From the NCBI RefSeq assembly GCF_007992215.1, contig NZ_BJZV01000004.1:62001-126000 (forward strand): DNA of 64,000 nt. The letters run 5' to 3'. Within the stretch, counting starts at the first letter, position 1, and each line of letters opens with the position of its first letter. Origin of the DNA: Methylobacterium gnaphalii. GTDB taxonomy: Bacteria > Pseudomonadota > Alphaproteobacteria > Rhizobiales > Beijerinckiaceae. Below, in pieces: positions 8,133-17,776 of this stretch. The notes under the pieces were generated by a model. That model saw only the letters and a program-made list of their open reading frames with translations, was not told the DNA's origin and did no database searches. The position numbers were made by a program, and so were the translations under genes.

Positions 8133-9467
8133 TCACTCCGCGGCGGCGGCGAAGATCGTCCCCGCCCGCGGCAGGTCGAGCGTGTCCCAGGTCTCGACCA
8201 GGGCGGCCGTCAACGTCGCGATGCGGGCATCGTCGTGGAACGGCGTCGGCGTGATGCGCAGGCGCTCCGTTCCGCGCGGCACGGTCGGATAGTTGATCGG
8301 TTGGATGTAGATGCCGTGACGCTCCAGCAGATGGTCGGCGGCCGCCTTGCACAGCTCGGCATCGCCCACCATCACCGGCACGATATGCGTGTCGGTGGCG
8401 AGCACCGGCAGGCCGGCAGCGTCGAGCGCGGCCTTGGTATGCGCGGCCTGGCGCTGATGCGCCTCACGCTCGACCTGCGAGCGCTTCAGGTAGCGTACCG
8501 AGGCGCGGGCGGCAGCGGCGACGGCCGGCGGCAGGGCCGTGGTGAAGATGAAGCCGGCCGCATGGCTGCGTACCGCGTCGCAGAGCACGGCCGAGCCGGT
8601 GATGTAGCCGCCGACGCAGCCGTAGCCCTTGGCCAGCGTGCCCTCGATCACGTCGATCCGGTGCATCACGCCGTCGCGCTCGGCGATGCCGGCGCCGCGC
8701 TCGCCGTAGAGGCCGACGGCGTGAACCTCGTCGATATAGGTCATGGCGCCGTAGGCATCCGCGAGATCGCAGATCGCCTCGATCGGCGCGACGTCGCCGT
8801 CCATCGAGTAGACCGACTCGAAGGCGATGAGCTTCGGACGGTCGCCGGCCTCGCGCAGCAGTTGCTCAAGATGGCCGAGATCGTTGTGGCGGAAGACGCG
8901 CTTCTCGCAGCCGGACTGGCGCACGCCCTCGATCATCGAATTGTGGTTGAAGGCGTCCGACAGGATCAGGCAGTTCGGGATCAGCTTAGCGATCGTCGAG
9001 ATGCCGGTCTGGTTCGAGACGTAGCCGGAGGTGAAGACGAGGCCCGCCTCCTTGCCGTGCAGGTCGGCCAGCTCTCGCTCCAGATCCACCAGCGGCGACG
9101 TGTTGCCGGCGATGTTGCGGGTGCCGCCGGCGCCCACGCCGCAGCGCTTGGCCGTCTCGGTCATCGCGCCGACAACCTCGGGGTGCTGACCCATGCCGAG
9201 GTAATCGTTCGAGCACCACACAGTGATCTCGCGGGTGCCGCCATCGGGCTTGCGCCACTTGGCCTGGGGGAACCCGCCCGCGATCCGCTCGATATCCGCG
9301 AAGACGCGGTAGCGGCGCTCGGAGTGCAGCCGGTCGACGGCCTCGCGGAAATGACTGTCGTAATCGATCTTCGATGCGGAACCGGCCCGGAACTTGCCAG
9401 GACCGTCAAAGTCTACGTCCAGACGATCAGTGGCGATGGTCTGCGTACGCACTGGAGTCACGGGCAT
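8133..9467 (-). CDS. hemA: 5-aminolevulinate synthase
   Basis: PLP enzyme condensing glycine and succinyl-CoA to 5-aminolevulinate, the C4 entry to heme, cobalamin and bacteriochlorophyll synthesis. 444 residues from the ATG at 9467, giving a 40-residue N-terminal extension before [17 protein letters not shown]. Diagnostic motifs are [49 protein letters not shown] and the Schiff-base lysine in [11 protein letters not shown] promoter is suggested at 9585-9614. The C4 pathway is a typical alphaproteobacterial trait. Confidence 0.97.
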   Translation of the reverse strand: MPVTPVRTQTIATDRLDVDFDGPGKFRAGSASKIDYDSHFREAVDRLHSERRYRVFADIERIAGGFPQAKWRKPDGGTREITVWCSNDYLGMGQHPEVVGAMTETAKRCGVGAGGTRNIAGNTSPLVDLERELADLHGKEAGLVFTSGYVSNQTGISTIAKLIPNCLILSDAFNHNSMIEGVRQSGCEKRVFRHNDLGHLEQLLREAGDRPKLIAFESVYSMDGDVAPIEAICDLADAYGAMTYIDEVHAVGLYGERGAGIAERDGVMHRIDVIEGTLAKGYGCVGGYITGSAVLCDAVRSHAAGFIFTTALPPAVAAAARASVRYLKRSQVEREAHQRQAAHTKAALDAAGLPVLATDTHIVPVMVGDAELCKAAADHLLERHGIYIQPINYPTVPRGTERLRITPTPFHDDARIATLTAALVETWDTLDLPRAGTIFAAAAE

Positions 9468-9828
9468 CCGTCCTCGACGCTCTTCTCGGCTGCGGGCCTC
9501 GACGCCTCTCGACCAGCCCCAGGACCGGTTGCGTGCGGAGAGCGATCTCCGCGGCGGCCCGTCCGAGTGTGTTCTGCGGCCAGGACAATAGTAGCGATGT
9601 TGGAATTGGTTCAAGGTGACTTCTGGCAATCCAGCCCTGCACCTGTTGAGACGGCGTCGCAAAGTCGCTAGCCGTGGATGGGACCGAGACGCGGTGACGC
9701 GCAGCGGGGCAAGGGCTGCGGTGTCAAAAGAGGAATGTTGTCAGAAGTCTAGCGCTGCTGTCGGATATCGGCAGAGGCAGGGTCAGGCGGCGGCGATGCG
9801 TCGCGCGATGGAGACAGGGTCTGAGACG
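9468..9828. other. Divergent intergenic region, hemA / small gene before murA
   Basis: 361 bases with no convincing gene. It should hold the hemA promoter on the minus strand and a promoter for the small gene on the plus strand. I looked for an FNR-type dyad (TTGAT-N4-ATCAA) and saw none. Confidence 0.5.
9585..9614 (-). promoter_or_regulatory. Putative hemA promoter
   Basis: Minus-strand TTGAAC (9614-9609), an 18-base spacer and TATTGT (9590-9585), the best housekeeping-type match upstream of hemA. It implies a leader of roughly 110 bases. Confidence 0.4.
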
Positions 9829-9984
9829 ATGTCGCGCCAGGAACGATTGAAGTCGGCCTTGCGGGACAACCTCAAGCGTCGGAAAGAGCAGGCGCGTGGT
9901 CGGGCTCAGACGGCCGAAGCGGGCGCCGAGCCGACCAGCGAGCCTAAGCCGCCGCCCGACAAGAGCGACGGCAACCAGCCTTGA
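9829..9984 (+). CDS. Small basic conserved-type protein upstream of murA
   Basis: 51 residues beginning MSRQERLKSALRDNLKRRKE: an amphipathic, strongly basic helix followed by an Ala/Glu/Pro-rich disordered tail ending DKSDGNQP. A longer frame exists upstream but its first 70 residues look like random Arg-rich translation, so I start at 9829. Short proteins of this type are, as I recall, often found in front of murA in Hyphomicrobiales. No function is known; membrane or nucleic-acid association is only a guess from the charge. Confidence 0.6.
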   Translation: MSRQERLKSALRDNLKRRKEQARGRAQTAEAGAEPTSEPKPPPDKSDGNQP

Positions 9985-10149
9985 GCCTGCCGGCGCTCGC
10001 GATGCATTGCGGCCACAGACCATGACTTCCGCGGTCCTCCATCATCCTCTTTCCGCCCCATAGGCCTTATACTTGGCCGTTAAGAGGGGCATCGGCCCCG
10101 GAATGATCGGTGCGACGCCCGCAGACGGGTTCGCGCCCAGGGAACGGAC

Positions 10150-11439
<1,290 letters not shown>

Positions 11440-11442
11440 GAC

Positions 11443-11475
11443 GATATCCGCCGGAGCGATTCTCTGCCGGATATC
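11443..11475. repeat. Inverted repeat after murA
   Basis: GATATCCG (11443-11450) and CGGATATC (11468-11475) form a perfect 8-bp inverted repeat in the short gap between murA and the convergent small secreted-protein gene. No T-run follows on either strand, so it may be a weak or factor-assisted terminator. Confidence 0.3.
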
Positions 11476-11493
11476 CGACGCTGAAGCGGGGCT

Positions 11494-11805
11494 TCAGTAG
11501 CCGTTGTCGATCGCGCCGCGCTTCGGGCCAAAGCCGGGTATCTCGCAGCGGCACGGCGAATCCTGCGGTGCCGGCGGGTAGGGGCAATTGCCGCGCTTGG
11601 TCACGCAGAGGCTCCCCTGACGGCCATAGGGCCGCGGGCGGGGGCGATACTCGTCGTCGTAGCGGCGCTCGTAACGGCGTGGGCGATCGTATTCATCGCC
11701 GCCGTAATACGGGCCGCCATACTGAGCGGTTGCAGGCACGGCACCGACCGCCATCCCCAACACCGTCGCGGCCATTGCTGCCAACGCCACACGCTTCACG
11801 GTCAT
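11494..11805 (-). CDS. Small secreted Arg/Tyr-rich protein
   Basis: 103 residues with a signal peptide ending at about residue 28 (VGAVPATAQ), then a low-complexity Tyr/Arg/Asp/Pro-rich linker (PRRYERRYDDEYRPRPRP), then a small C-terminal module with four cysteines (LCVTKRGNCPYPPAP, SPCRCEIPG) suited to two disulfides. I do not recognise a named family. It is probably periplasmic or surface-exposed and is convergent with murA. Confidence 0.62.
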   Translation of the reverse strand: MTVKRVALAAMAATVLGMAVGAVPATAQYGGPYYGGDEYDRPRRYERRYDDEYRPRPRPYGRQGSLCVTKRGNCPYPPAPQDSPCRCEIPGFGPKRGAIDNGY

Positions 11806-12050
11806 TCGCTGCCATCCCTCACATTCAGGCCGTCGCGCAGACGCTGCCGACCGCCCTCGCTCATCCGCCGAACCGGGCGCACGATGGGATCATTTCTACC
11901 CAAGGTGGATGAACCGGGCCTGACACCGCGGACAATGCCACACCTTGGCATTATCGGTTGGCGACTGGGCCGAGAGGGCGATGGCGCCTTGCGGCCAAGT
12001 CGGACCCTCGCCAAAAGGTTAATCTGCTTCTGGTTGCGCCGACCTCTGAG

Positions 12051-13466
12051 ATGAAGACCCCGATGGCCAAGTCGATCGGCCTGCGTGGCGGCCTCTGGAC
12101 CATCGGTCTCGTCGGGCTGCTGGTCGTGCTGCCCCTGTCGATCGTCGCCCCCGTCGCGGGGGCACTGGGCTTGGCCGTGCTCGGGCTCATGGCCACGCTT
12201 CTGACGGCGATCATGCAGCAGCGCCGGGTCAGCGGTCTCTCCGCCTCCCAGGAGAAGCTGTCGAGCGAGATCGGCGTGCTCTCGCAGCGCCTGCTCAAGG
12301 CAGAGGCGGCGGTCACCGTCGCGGCCCGCGCCGTGCTCGCGAAGACCGAGCCGCCGGCTGCCGCGCCGACGTCCGCCGATGAGACGCTGGCCGCCGGGGT
12401 CGAGGACGTCACCCGTGAGATCGGCCTGCTTAGCGGCATCGTGCGCGAACTCGCAGAGGTAGTTTCCGCCCAGGAGGCCGAGATTACTCGTCTCAAGGCC
12501 GCTCCCCCTTCCGCACCGGCATCAGCGCCGCCCACCGCCCCGCTGCGCCGGGTGCCTCCGCCGGCCGCAGCATTCAAGCCGCCTGCATTCGTGCCGGCCA
12601 ATCGCGATCCCGAGCATGAGGCGGCGCTGATCGAGGCTTTCGACGGCAACGGCCTCGAAGTCTGGCTGCAGCCCGTCGTGACGTTGCCGCAGCGCAAGGT
12701 GATTTCTTATGAGGCGCTGGCCCGCCTCAGGCTCGGATCCGAGATCCTGGCGCCCGAAGCGTTCCTGTCGGCCTTGGAGCGGCACGGCCGCACCACGGCG
12801 CTCGATCGCCGCATGATCCGCAGCAGCACCGTGATCGCCCGGCATCTGCAGGGCCGCGGCAGCCATGCGACGGTGGCCTATGGCCTCTCGCCGCTCTCGC
12901 TGTTCGAGCCGAATTTCCTGCGCTCGCTCGGCAACCTTGTCTCGGACGGATCGGACATCGTCGGCCGTGTGACCGTGACGCTGCCGCAGGCAAGCTGGCG
13001 CAGTCTCGATGCCGAACAGAACACGGTCCTGGGCGCCCTGCGCGGCCGGCTCGGCTTCGGTCTCGACCGGCCCACGGATCTCCGCTTCGATGCGAGCCAA
13101 CTCGCCGAGCGCGGGGTATCGCAGATCAAGGTGCCGGCCGCGCTGCTGCTGCGGCCGCCGTCGCGGGAGATGATGCCCGACATCGCCATCGAGGATCTCG
13201 TCACTGCCCTCGGGCGGGCCGGCATCCGTCTGGTGGCGACCGAGGTCGAGCGCGAGGGTGAGGTGCCGGACCTGATCGACCTCGACGTGCCCCTGGCACA
13301 GGGGACGGTGTTCGCGGGCCCGAAGGCCGTGCGTGCCGAGGTGTTTGCCGAGGCCAAGGCTGCTGCCGCCGAAGCCGCGGTGCAGGCGGGCGGCGAGGCT
13401 CAGACGGCATCCGGGGCGCCGCAGCAGCGCAAGGCCTTCCGGGACTTCCTCCGCCGCGCCGTATGA
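12051..13466 (+). CDS. Membrane-anchored degenerate EAL-domain protein, TipF-like
   Basis: 471 residues from the ATG at 12051. Two adjacent N-terminal membrane helices (about residues 15-34 and 36-55) precede a coiled coil (about 62-140), a Pro/Ala linker and a C-terminal EAL domain (about 195-430). The EAL motif itself survives as YEALARL, but the central metal-binding DDFG-type motif is replaced by FGLDRPTDL and the canonical Asn after the barrel strand is missing (VAYGLSPLSL). It should therefore not hydrolyse c-di-GMP. Two TM helices plus coiled coil plus inactive EAL is the architecture of Caulobacter TipF, a c-di-GMP receptor needed for polar flagellum assembly. TipF identity is inference. 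Confidence 0.75.
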   Translation: MKTPMAKSIGLRGGLWTIGLVGLLVVLPLSIVAPVAGALGLAVLGLMATLLTAIMQQRRVSGLSASQEKLSSEIGVLSQRLLKAEAAVTVAARAVLAKTEPPAAAPTSADETLAAGVEDVTREIGLLSGIVRELAEVVSAQEAEITRLKAAPPSAPASAPPTAPLRRVPPPAAAFKPPAFVPANRDPEHEAALIEAFDGNGLEVWLQPVVTLPQRKVISYEALARLRLGSEILAPEAFLSALERHGRTTALDRRMIRSSTVIARHLQGRGSHATVAYGLSPLSLFEPNFLRSLGNLVSDGSDIVGRVTVTLPQASWRSLDAEQNTVLGALRGRLGFGLDRPTDLRFDASQLAERGVSQIKVPAALLLRPPSREMMPDIAIEDLVTALGRAGIRLVATEVEREGEVPDLIDLDVPLAQGTVFAGPKAVRAEVFAEAKAAAAEAAVQAGGEAQTASGAPQQRKAFRDFLRRAV

Positions 13467-13552
13467 TGGCAGCGGGCATCCGACCCCATCCCCGGGCGAT
13501 TGATTTCCGGAGCCGTCGTCCCTAACCGGGCGGACATCTTCCGAGATCCGAG

Positions 13553-14458
13553 ATGTCCATGCCTGACCGCGCGGCCGCGGCCCCCGTCCCCACGCTTCGC
13601 GGCTTCGCGGAGGTGGCGGAGTCCTACGACCTCGTCCTCTGCGACGTCTGGGGCGTGCTCCATGATGGCCGCATCGGCCACAGGGCGGCCGGCGAGGCGC
13701 TGATCCGCTACCGTGGACTGCCTGGGGAACGGCCGCGCCGCGTCATCCTCGTCTCGAACGCGCCGCGTCCCTGGCGCGGAGTCCAGACCATCCTCGACGG
13801 CTACGGCGTTCCGCGCGACGCCTACGACGCCATCCTGACCTCGGGGGACCTGACGCACGAATTGCTGGCGCAGCATCCGGGTGAGCGGGTCTATCACCTC
13901 GGTCCGGATCGCGACCGTCCGATCTACGAGGGACTCGATCTGAATCTGGTCTCGCCGGCTGAAGCGCAGCGCGTTGTCTGCACGGGCCTGTTCGATGACG
14001 ACACCGAGACGGCCGAGGATTACCGGGAGGCCCTCGCCGATTTCCGGGCGAGAGAAATCCCGATGATCTGCGCCAACCCCGATCTGGTGGTTGAGCGCAA
14101 TCGCCAGCTGATCCCCTGCGCCGGCGTGATCGCCGCGGCCTATGCCGAGATCGGCGGCGAGGTCGTCTATGCCGGCAAGCCGTATCGGCCGATCTACGAC
14201 GCGGCCCTGGCCAAGGCCGGAACGCTCGACGGTCTGTCCGCGCCCGACCTCACCCGGGTGGTGGCGGTGGGCGACGCGATCCGCACGGATATTGCCGGGG
14301 CGAGCGCGGCGGGCATCGCCTCGATCCTCGTCGCCCGCGGGATCCATGCCGAGGAACTCGGACTTACCGCTGAGCATCACAGTCTCGGCGACCTCGCCGA
14401 CTGGCTCTCGCGCCAGCCGGTCAGGCCCGATGCCGTGATTGAACGTCTCGTCTGGTGA
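13553..14458 (+). CDS. TIGR01459-family HAD-superfamily hydrolase
   Basis: 301-residue HAD phosphatase of the NagD-like class. The nucleophile motif DVWGVLHDG (with the DxWGVLH pattern of this family), the second motif VILVSNAPRP, the lysine in VVYAGKPYRPIYD and motif IV VVAVGDAIRTDIAGA are visible. A CAP domain lies between motifs II and III. Members are annotated without a defined substrate; a sugar or nucleotide phosphate is likely. It is convergent with the dehydrogenase gene, with nine bases between stops. Confidence 0.87.
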   Translation: MSMPDRAAAAPVPTLRGFAEVAESYDLVLCDVWGVLHDGRIGHRAAGEALIRYRGLPGERPRRVILVSNAPRPWRGVQTILDGYGVPRDAYDAILTSGDLTHELLAQHPGERVYHLGPDRDRPIYEGLDLNLVSPAEAQRVVCTGLFDDDTETAEDYREALADFRAREIPMICANPDLVVERNRQLIPCAGVIAAAYAEIGGEVVYAGKPYRPIYDAALAKAGTLDGLSAPDLTRVVAVGDAIRTDIAGASAAGIASILVARGIHAEELGLTAEHHSLGDLADWLSRQPVRPDAVIERLVW

Positions 14459-14467
14459 GGACCAGCC

Positions 14468-15754
14468 TCAGCTGCCCTTCTTGGAGGTCAGCTTGAGAAT
14501 CTCGCCGTTCTCGCCTTCGGTGACGGCATAGATCGCGCCGTCGGCGCCGACCTTCACATCGCGGATGCGACGGTCGAGCGGGACGCGCTCTTCGGTGACG
14601 ACGGTGTCTCCGGCTAGCTTGAGCACGACCAGTCCCTCGCTGACGAGGCCACCGACGATGAACTGGCCCTTCCAGGCCGGAAACATGTCCTTGTCGTAAT
14701 AGGCGATGGCCGAGGGACCGATGACCGGATCCCAGTAATAGACCGGCTGCGACGTGCCGGCTGCCATGGTGGCGCCGTCGGCGATTTTATCGCCGGAATA
14801 TTCAAGGCCGTAGGTCGCGATTGGCCAGCCGTAATTGATGCCGGGGCGCGGGCGGTTGAGCTCGTCGCCTCCGCGCGGACCGTGCTCCACAATCCAGAGG
14901 CGGCCCTGGCCGTCCAGAGTCGCGCCCTGCACGTTGCGGTGGCCATAGGACCAGATCTCGGGCTTCGCCTTTTCGCTGCCGGCGAAGGGGTTGTCCTTCG
15001 GCGCGTTGCCGTCCGTGTCGATGCGGAAGACCTTGCCGAGGCCGCTGGTGAGATCCTGGGCCTGTCCGCGGGTCTGCTTGTCGGAGCGCTCGCCCACGGT
15101 GACGAACAGCTTGCCATCCGTCGAGAAGACGAGGCGCGAGCCGAAATGCTTGTCGCCGTCATAGGTCGGTGTCTGGCGGAAGATGACCTTCAGATCGTCG
15201 AGCTTGGCCGTGCCGCCGCTCTCGATCAGCTTCGCCTTGGCCACGGTGGTGCCGTTGCCCTTCTCGCGCGGCTCCGAATAGCTGATGTAGACGAGCCGGT
15301 CGGCGGCGAAGCTCGGGCTCAGGGCGATGTCGAGCAGTCCGCCCTGGCCGCGAGAATCCACCTTTGGCACGCCCGCCACAGCGTCTCCGATGGCTCCTTC
15401 CTTGGAGATGATGCGGATCTTGCCCGCCTTCTCGGTCACGATCATGCGCCCGTCGGGCAGGAATTCCAGCGCCCAGGCCGAAGCCAGGCCCTTGGCAACC
15501 GAGGCGACCTCGACCTCCGTCTTCTGCGGGGGCTGAGGTGCACGGGTCTGGTTCGGCAGGAGTGGCTTGTAGTCGGTGTTCGGCGCCTGCGACTCGGCGG
15601 TGCTCCCGGTGCCGGACGCGTTCGGCGTCTGGAAAGCCTCGCCCCCCAAGCGAGCCTTCGGCGTGCCCGCATCGTTGGTCTGGGCGAAGCCGCTCTGCTG
15701 ACCCAGCCCGAGGGCGGCGACGGTAGCGAGCAGGAGAGGGAGAGTGCGCTTCAC
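14468..15754 (-). CDS. PQQ-dependent sugar dehydrogenase family protein (YliI/Asd type), periplasmic
   Basis: 428 residues with a signal peptide (KRTLPLLLATVAALGLGQ...GFAQ), a 50-residue disordered linker, and then the six-bladed propeller of soluble aldose dehydrogenases. Hallmarks are LASAWALEFLPDGRMIVTEK, QGGLLDIALSPSF, HFGSRLVFSTDGKLFVTVGE, SYGHRNVQGATLD and WIVEHGPRGGDELN. These regions form the PQQ and Ca-binding surface. Substrate cannot be read from sequence; in methylotroph-like bacteria periplasmic PQQ enzymes are common. Confidence 0.88.
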   Translation of the reverse strand: MKRTLPLLLATVAALGLGQQSGFAQTNDAGTPKARLGGEAFQTPNASGTGSTAESQAPNTDYKPLLPNQTRAPQPPQKTEVEVASVAKGLASAWALEFLPDGRMIVTEKAGKIRIISKEGAIGDAVAGVPKVDSRGQGGLLDIALSPSFAADRLVYISYSEPREKGNGTTVAKAKLIESGGTAKLDDLKVIFRQTPTYDGDKHFGSRLVFSTDGKLFVTVGERSDKQTRGQAQDLTSGLGKVFRIDTDGNAPKDNPFAGSEKAKPEIWSYGHRNVQGATLDGQGRLWIVEHGPRGGDELNRPRPGINYGWPIATYGLEYSGDKIADGATMAAGTSQPVYYWDPVIGPSAIAYYDKDMFPAWKGQFIVGGLVSEGLVVLKLAGDTVVTEERVPLDRRIRDVKVGADGAIYAVTEGENGEILKLTSKKGS

Positions 15755-16169
15755 GTGATCAAATCCTTGAAATCGGGCTCAGCCGCGGGTGGGTCCGCCG
15801 TCCGAGCGCCTCCCCGGTCCCGGCGGTGCATGCTCCGCGAGAGGCCAGAATGAGTCCGAAAACCGCGAAGTGGCGCGGGTCACCTCCGCAGATGGGGCAG
15901 CAAAGCCCCGCGGCGAGGGTTGGCGGCCTAATCGGTGCCGTTAACGTCCACGCCGACGCGCGATCGGCGAGGTTCATTGTCACCGCACGCGGACGACGGA
16001 TCGGCATGAGATCCTCGCGTGTCAGGCCTGTCTCCGGCGAGGGCGCCTTGACCGTACGGCGGGGCATCGCCAATTCTGCATCAATCCCCCGGCATCGTCC
16101 CTCTGCGAGGATCGATCGCGCGACGCGGCATGGGTCCGCGGGGAAACGAGATTGTGAAAGGGTTTGACG
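15755..16169. other. Intergenic region before trxA
   Basis: 415 bases without a gene I can support. A minus-strand frame over 15759-16073 contains a CCPICGG segment but has no plausible start context or family resemblance. The trxA promoter should lie here. A GAAAGGG ribosome site stands 7 bases before the trxA ATG. Confidence 0.45.
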
Positions 16170-16490
16170 ATGGCGACGGTCAAGGTAACCGATGCGAGCT
16201 TTGAGCAGGATGTTCTTCAGTCCGCCGAGCCCGTCGTCGTGGATTTCTGGGCGGAATGGTGCGGTCCCTGCCGCCAGATCGGCCCGGCGCTGGAGGAGAT
16301 CTCCACGGATCTGCAGGGTAAGGTGAAGATTGCCAAGGTTAATGTCGACGAGAACCCTGGCATCGCCTCGACCTACGGCATCCGCTCGATCCCGACGCTG
16401 ATGATCTTCAAGGATGGCAAGCTCGCCAGCCAGAAGGTCGGCGCGGCGCCCAAGGGCGACCTCTCACGCTGGATCCAGGCCAGCGCCTGA
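16170..16490 (+). CDS. trxA: Thioredoxin 1
   Basis: 106-residue general disulfide reductase. The WCGPC active site (Cys31, Cys34), preceded by VVVDFWAEW, the buried Asp (VDFWA), cis-Pro in RSIPTLMIF and the glycine-rich GAAPKG turn are all canonical. The ATG at 16170 is preferred to the TTG at 16164 because of the GAAAGGG ribosome-binding site. A strong intrinsic terminator follows 30 bases after the stop. In many relatives trxA follows accD-folC; here it is separated from them by an outer-membrane protein gene and points the other way. Confidence 0.97.
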   Translation: MATVKVTDASFEQDVLQSAEPVVVDFWAEWCGPCRQIGPALEEISTDLQGKVKIAKVNVDENPGIASTYGIRSIPTLMIFKDGKLASQKVGAAPKGDLSRWIQASA

Positions 16491-16518
16491 CCGTTCCGGC
16501 GCGCCCGCCGATACAGCG

Positions 16519-16546
16519 AAGCCCGGCCGAGAGGCCGGGCTTTTTC
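16519..16546 (+). terminator. Intrinsic terminator of trxA
   Basis: Ten-base stem AAGCCCGGCC/GGCCGGGCTT with a GAGA tetraloop followed by TTTTT. Lies 29 bases after the trxA stop. Confidence 0.9.
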
Positions 16547-16580
16547 GTTGGCGTGTCATGCGTTGGACCAGCGCAACGAG

Positions 16581-16607
16581 AAAAGCCCGGCCAGATGGCC
16601 GGGCTTT
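16581..16607 (-). terminator. Intrinsic terminator of the outer-membrane protein gene
   Basis: Eleven-base stem AAAGCCCGGCC/GGCCGGGCTTT with an AGAT loop; on the minus strand the stem runs into TTTT. It lies 31 bases beyond the stop of the beta-barrel gene and uses the same stem sequence as the trxA terminator. Confidence 0.85.
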
Positions 16608-16637
16608 CCTGCGAGGGTCGAGACCCGCGGGTTCGGC

Positions 16638-17516
16638 TTAGTACGAGCCGAACTTGTAGTTGATGCCGGCGCGCACAACGGCGAACTCGGTGTCGTTGCG
16701 GCCCGACGGGCCAGCCACGAGAACGTTGCCACCGACACCGGTCGCGAAGGTGGTGCCAGCGCCGTTCACGGCGAAGACACCGGCGTTGCGGCCGTTCTGA
16801 TCGAGGTTCACGTACAGACCTTCGACCTTGAACGTCACTGCCGAGGAGCGGAAGAAGTTCAGGAACGAGTCGGTGGGCAGAGCGTATTCGATGCCGCCGC
16901 CGACGGTGTACCCGGTCTTGAAGTCGTCGGTCGAGGAGTTCGGCAGGCCGAACTGACGGCCGCCGCCAGCGCCATAGGCGAAACCGCCGGTGGCGTAGAA
17001 CAGGACACGATCAAAGGCGTAGCCGAGACGACCGCGGACGGTGCCGAAGTAGTCGAGGCCCGACAGGCCGTTCGGGTTGAAGAACAGCACGCCCGGATTG
17101 GCGACGCCGCCAGCCACAGCGAAGTTGTTCCGGCCGCGGCCGAAGTCGGCGTACTGGGCGTCGGCTTCGACACCGACGACCACGCCCGAACCCGGGGTGA
17201 ACTGGTAGTTGTAGCCGATCTGACCGCCGCCGACGAAACCGTCGTTGCTGGCGCCGTTACCGAAGGCGAAAACGCCCGTGGTCGGAGCACCAGCAGCGGT
17301 CAGCACGAGGCCGTTGGCGGGAACGCCGATGATCGTCGGAGCCTGATCGCCAACGCCGAAGCCGTAACCAGCGTTGAAACCGGCGTAGAAGCCCGTCCAG
17401 GTGAAGACCGGAACCGGCGTGAAGACGGGAGGAGCCGCGCGGCGCGGCAGGTCGGCCGCGGAAGCGGCGGCGGTGAGCGCCGTGAAGGCGGCGAAGGATG
17501 CGAGAAGCTTTTTCAT
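16638..17516 (-). CDS. Outer-membrane beta-barrel protein (Omp25/Omp31/RopB type)
   Basis: 292 residues from the ATG at 17516, which opens a textbook signal peptide (KKLLASFAAFTALTAAASAA) followed by DLPRRAAPP and the family start VFTWTGFYAGFNAGYGFG. Alternating aromatic/hydrophobic strands recur (GGQIGYNYQFTPGSGVVVGV, VRGRLGYAFDRVLFYATGG, TVGGGIEYAL, FKVEGLYVNL) and the protein ends INYKFGSY with the terminal aromatic used by the Bam machinery. Role is likely structural/porin-like in the outer membrane. Codon use looks like that of a highly expressed gene. It has its own terminator and a 260-base upstream region. Confidence 0.9.
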   Translation of the reverse strand: MKKLLASFAAFTALTAAASAADLPRRAAPPVFTPVPVFTWTGFYAGFNAGYGFGVGDQAPTIIGVPANGLVLTAAGAPTTGVFAFGNGASNDGFVGGGQIGYNYQFTPGSGVVVGVEADAQYADFGRGRNNFAVAGGVANPGVLFFNPNGLSGLDYFGTVRGRLGYAFDRVLFYATGGFAYGAGGGRQFGLPNSSTDDFKTGYTVGGGIEYALPTDSFLNFFRSSAVTFKVEGLYVNLDQNGRNAGVFAVNGAGTTFATGVGGNVLVAGPSGRNDTEFAVVRAGINYKFGSY

Positions 17517-17776
17517 TGTTTGATCCCCAGCGAAGTGCCCGATCGCCGGAGAAGCTAGACCATTCCGCCCAGGAGTGATGTAGCCTCGAGGACACACCGT
17601 TTGCTTTGAAGCGGTCGCCAAAATTCGAGCCAATCGGCGATGGTGCCCTTCTCAGACGAGAATCGCGCCATCTCGGCAATGAATGCGATCCCAGCATTCA
17701 TCGAGGTCATGGTTACTGTGTTCTTAATCCAAAATTTCGCGCGGTGACGGGACGATTGCCGGCGAAAACTTGAGAA

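Noticed and set aside
8235..9671. Long plus-strand open frame opposite hemA
   Set aside because: It is antisense to a gene with complete 5-aminolevulinate synthase motifs and its product is Arg/His/Gly-rich, as expected for a GC-rich shadow frame.
15759..16073. Minus-strand frame with a CCPICGG segment before trxA
   Set aside because: No domain, no ribosome site, and it overlaps the probable trxA promoter region.
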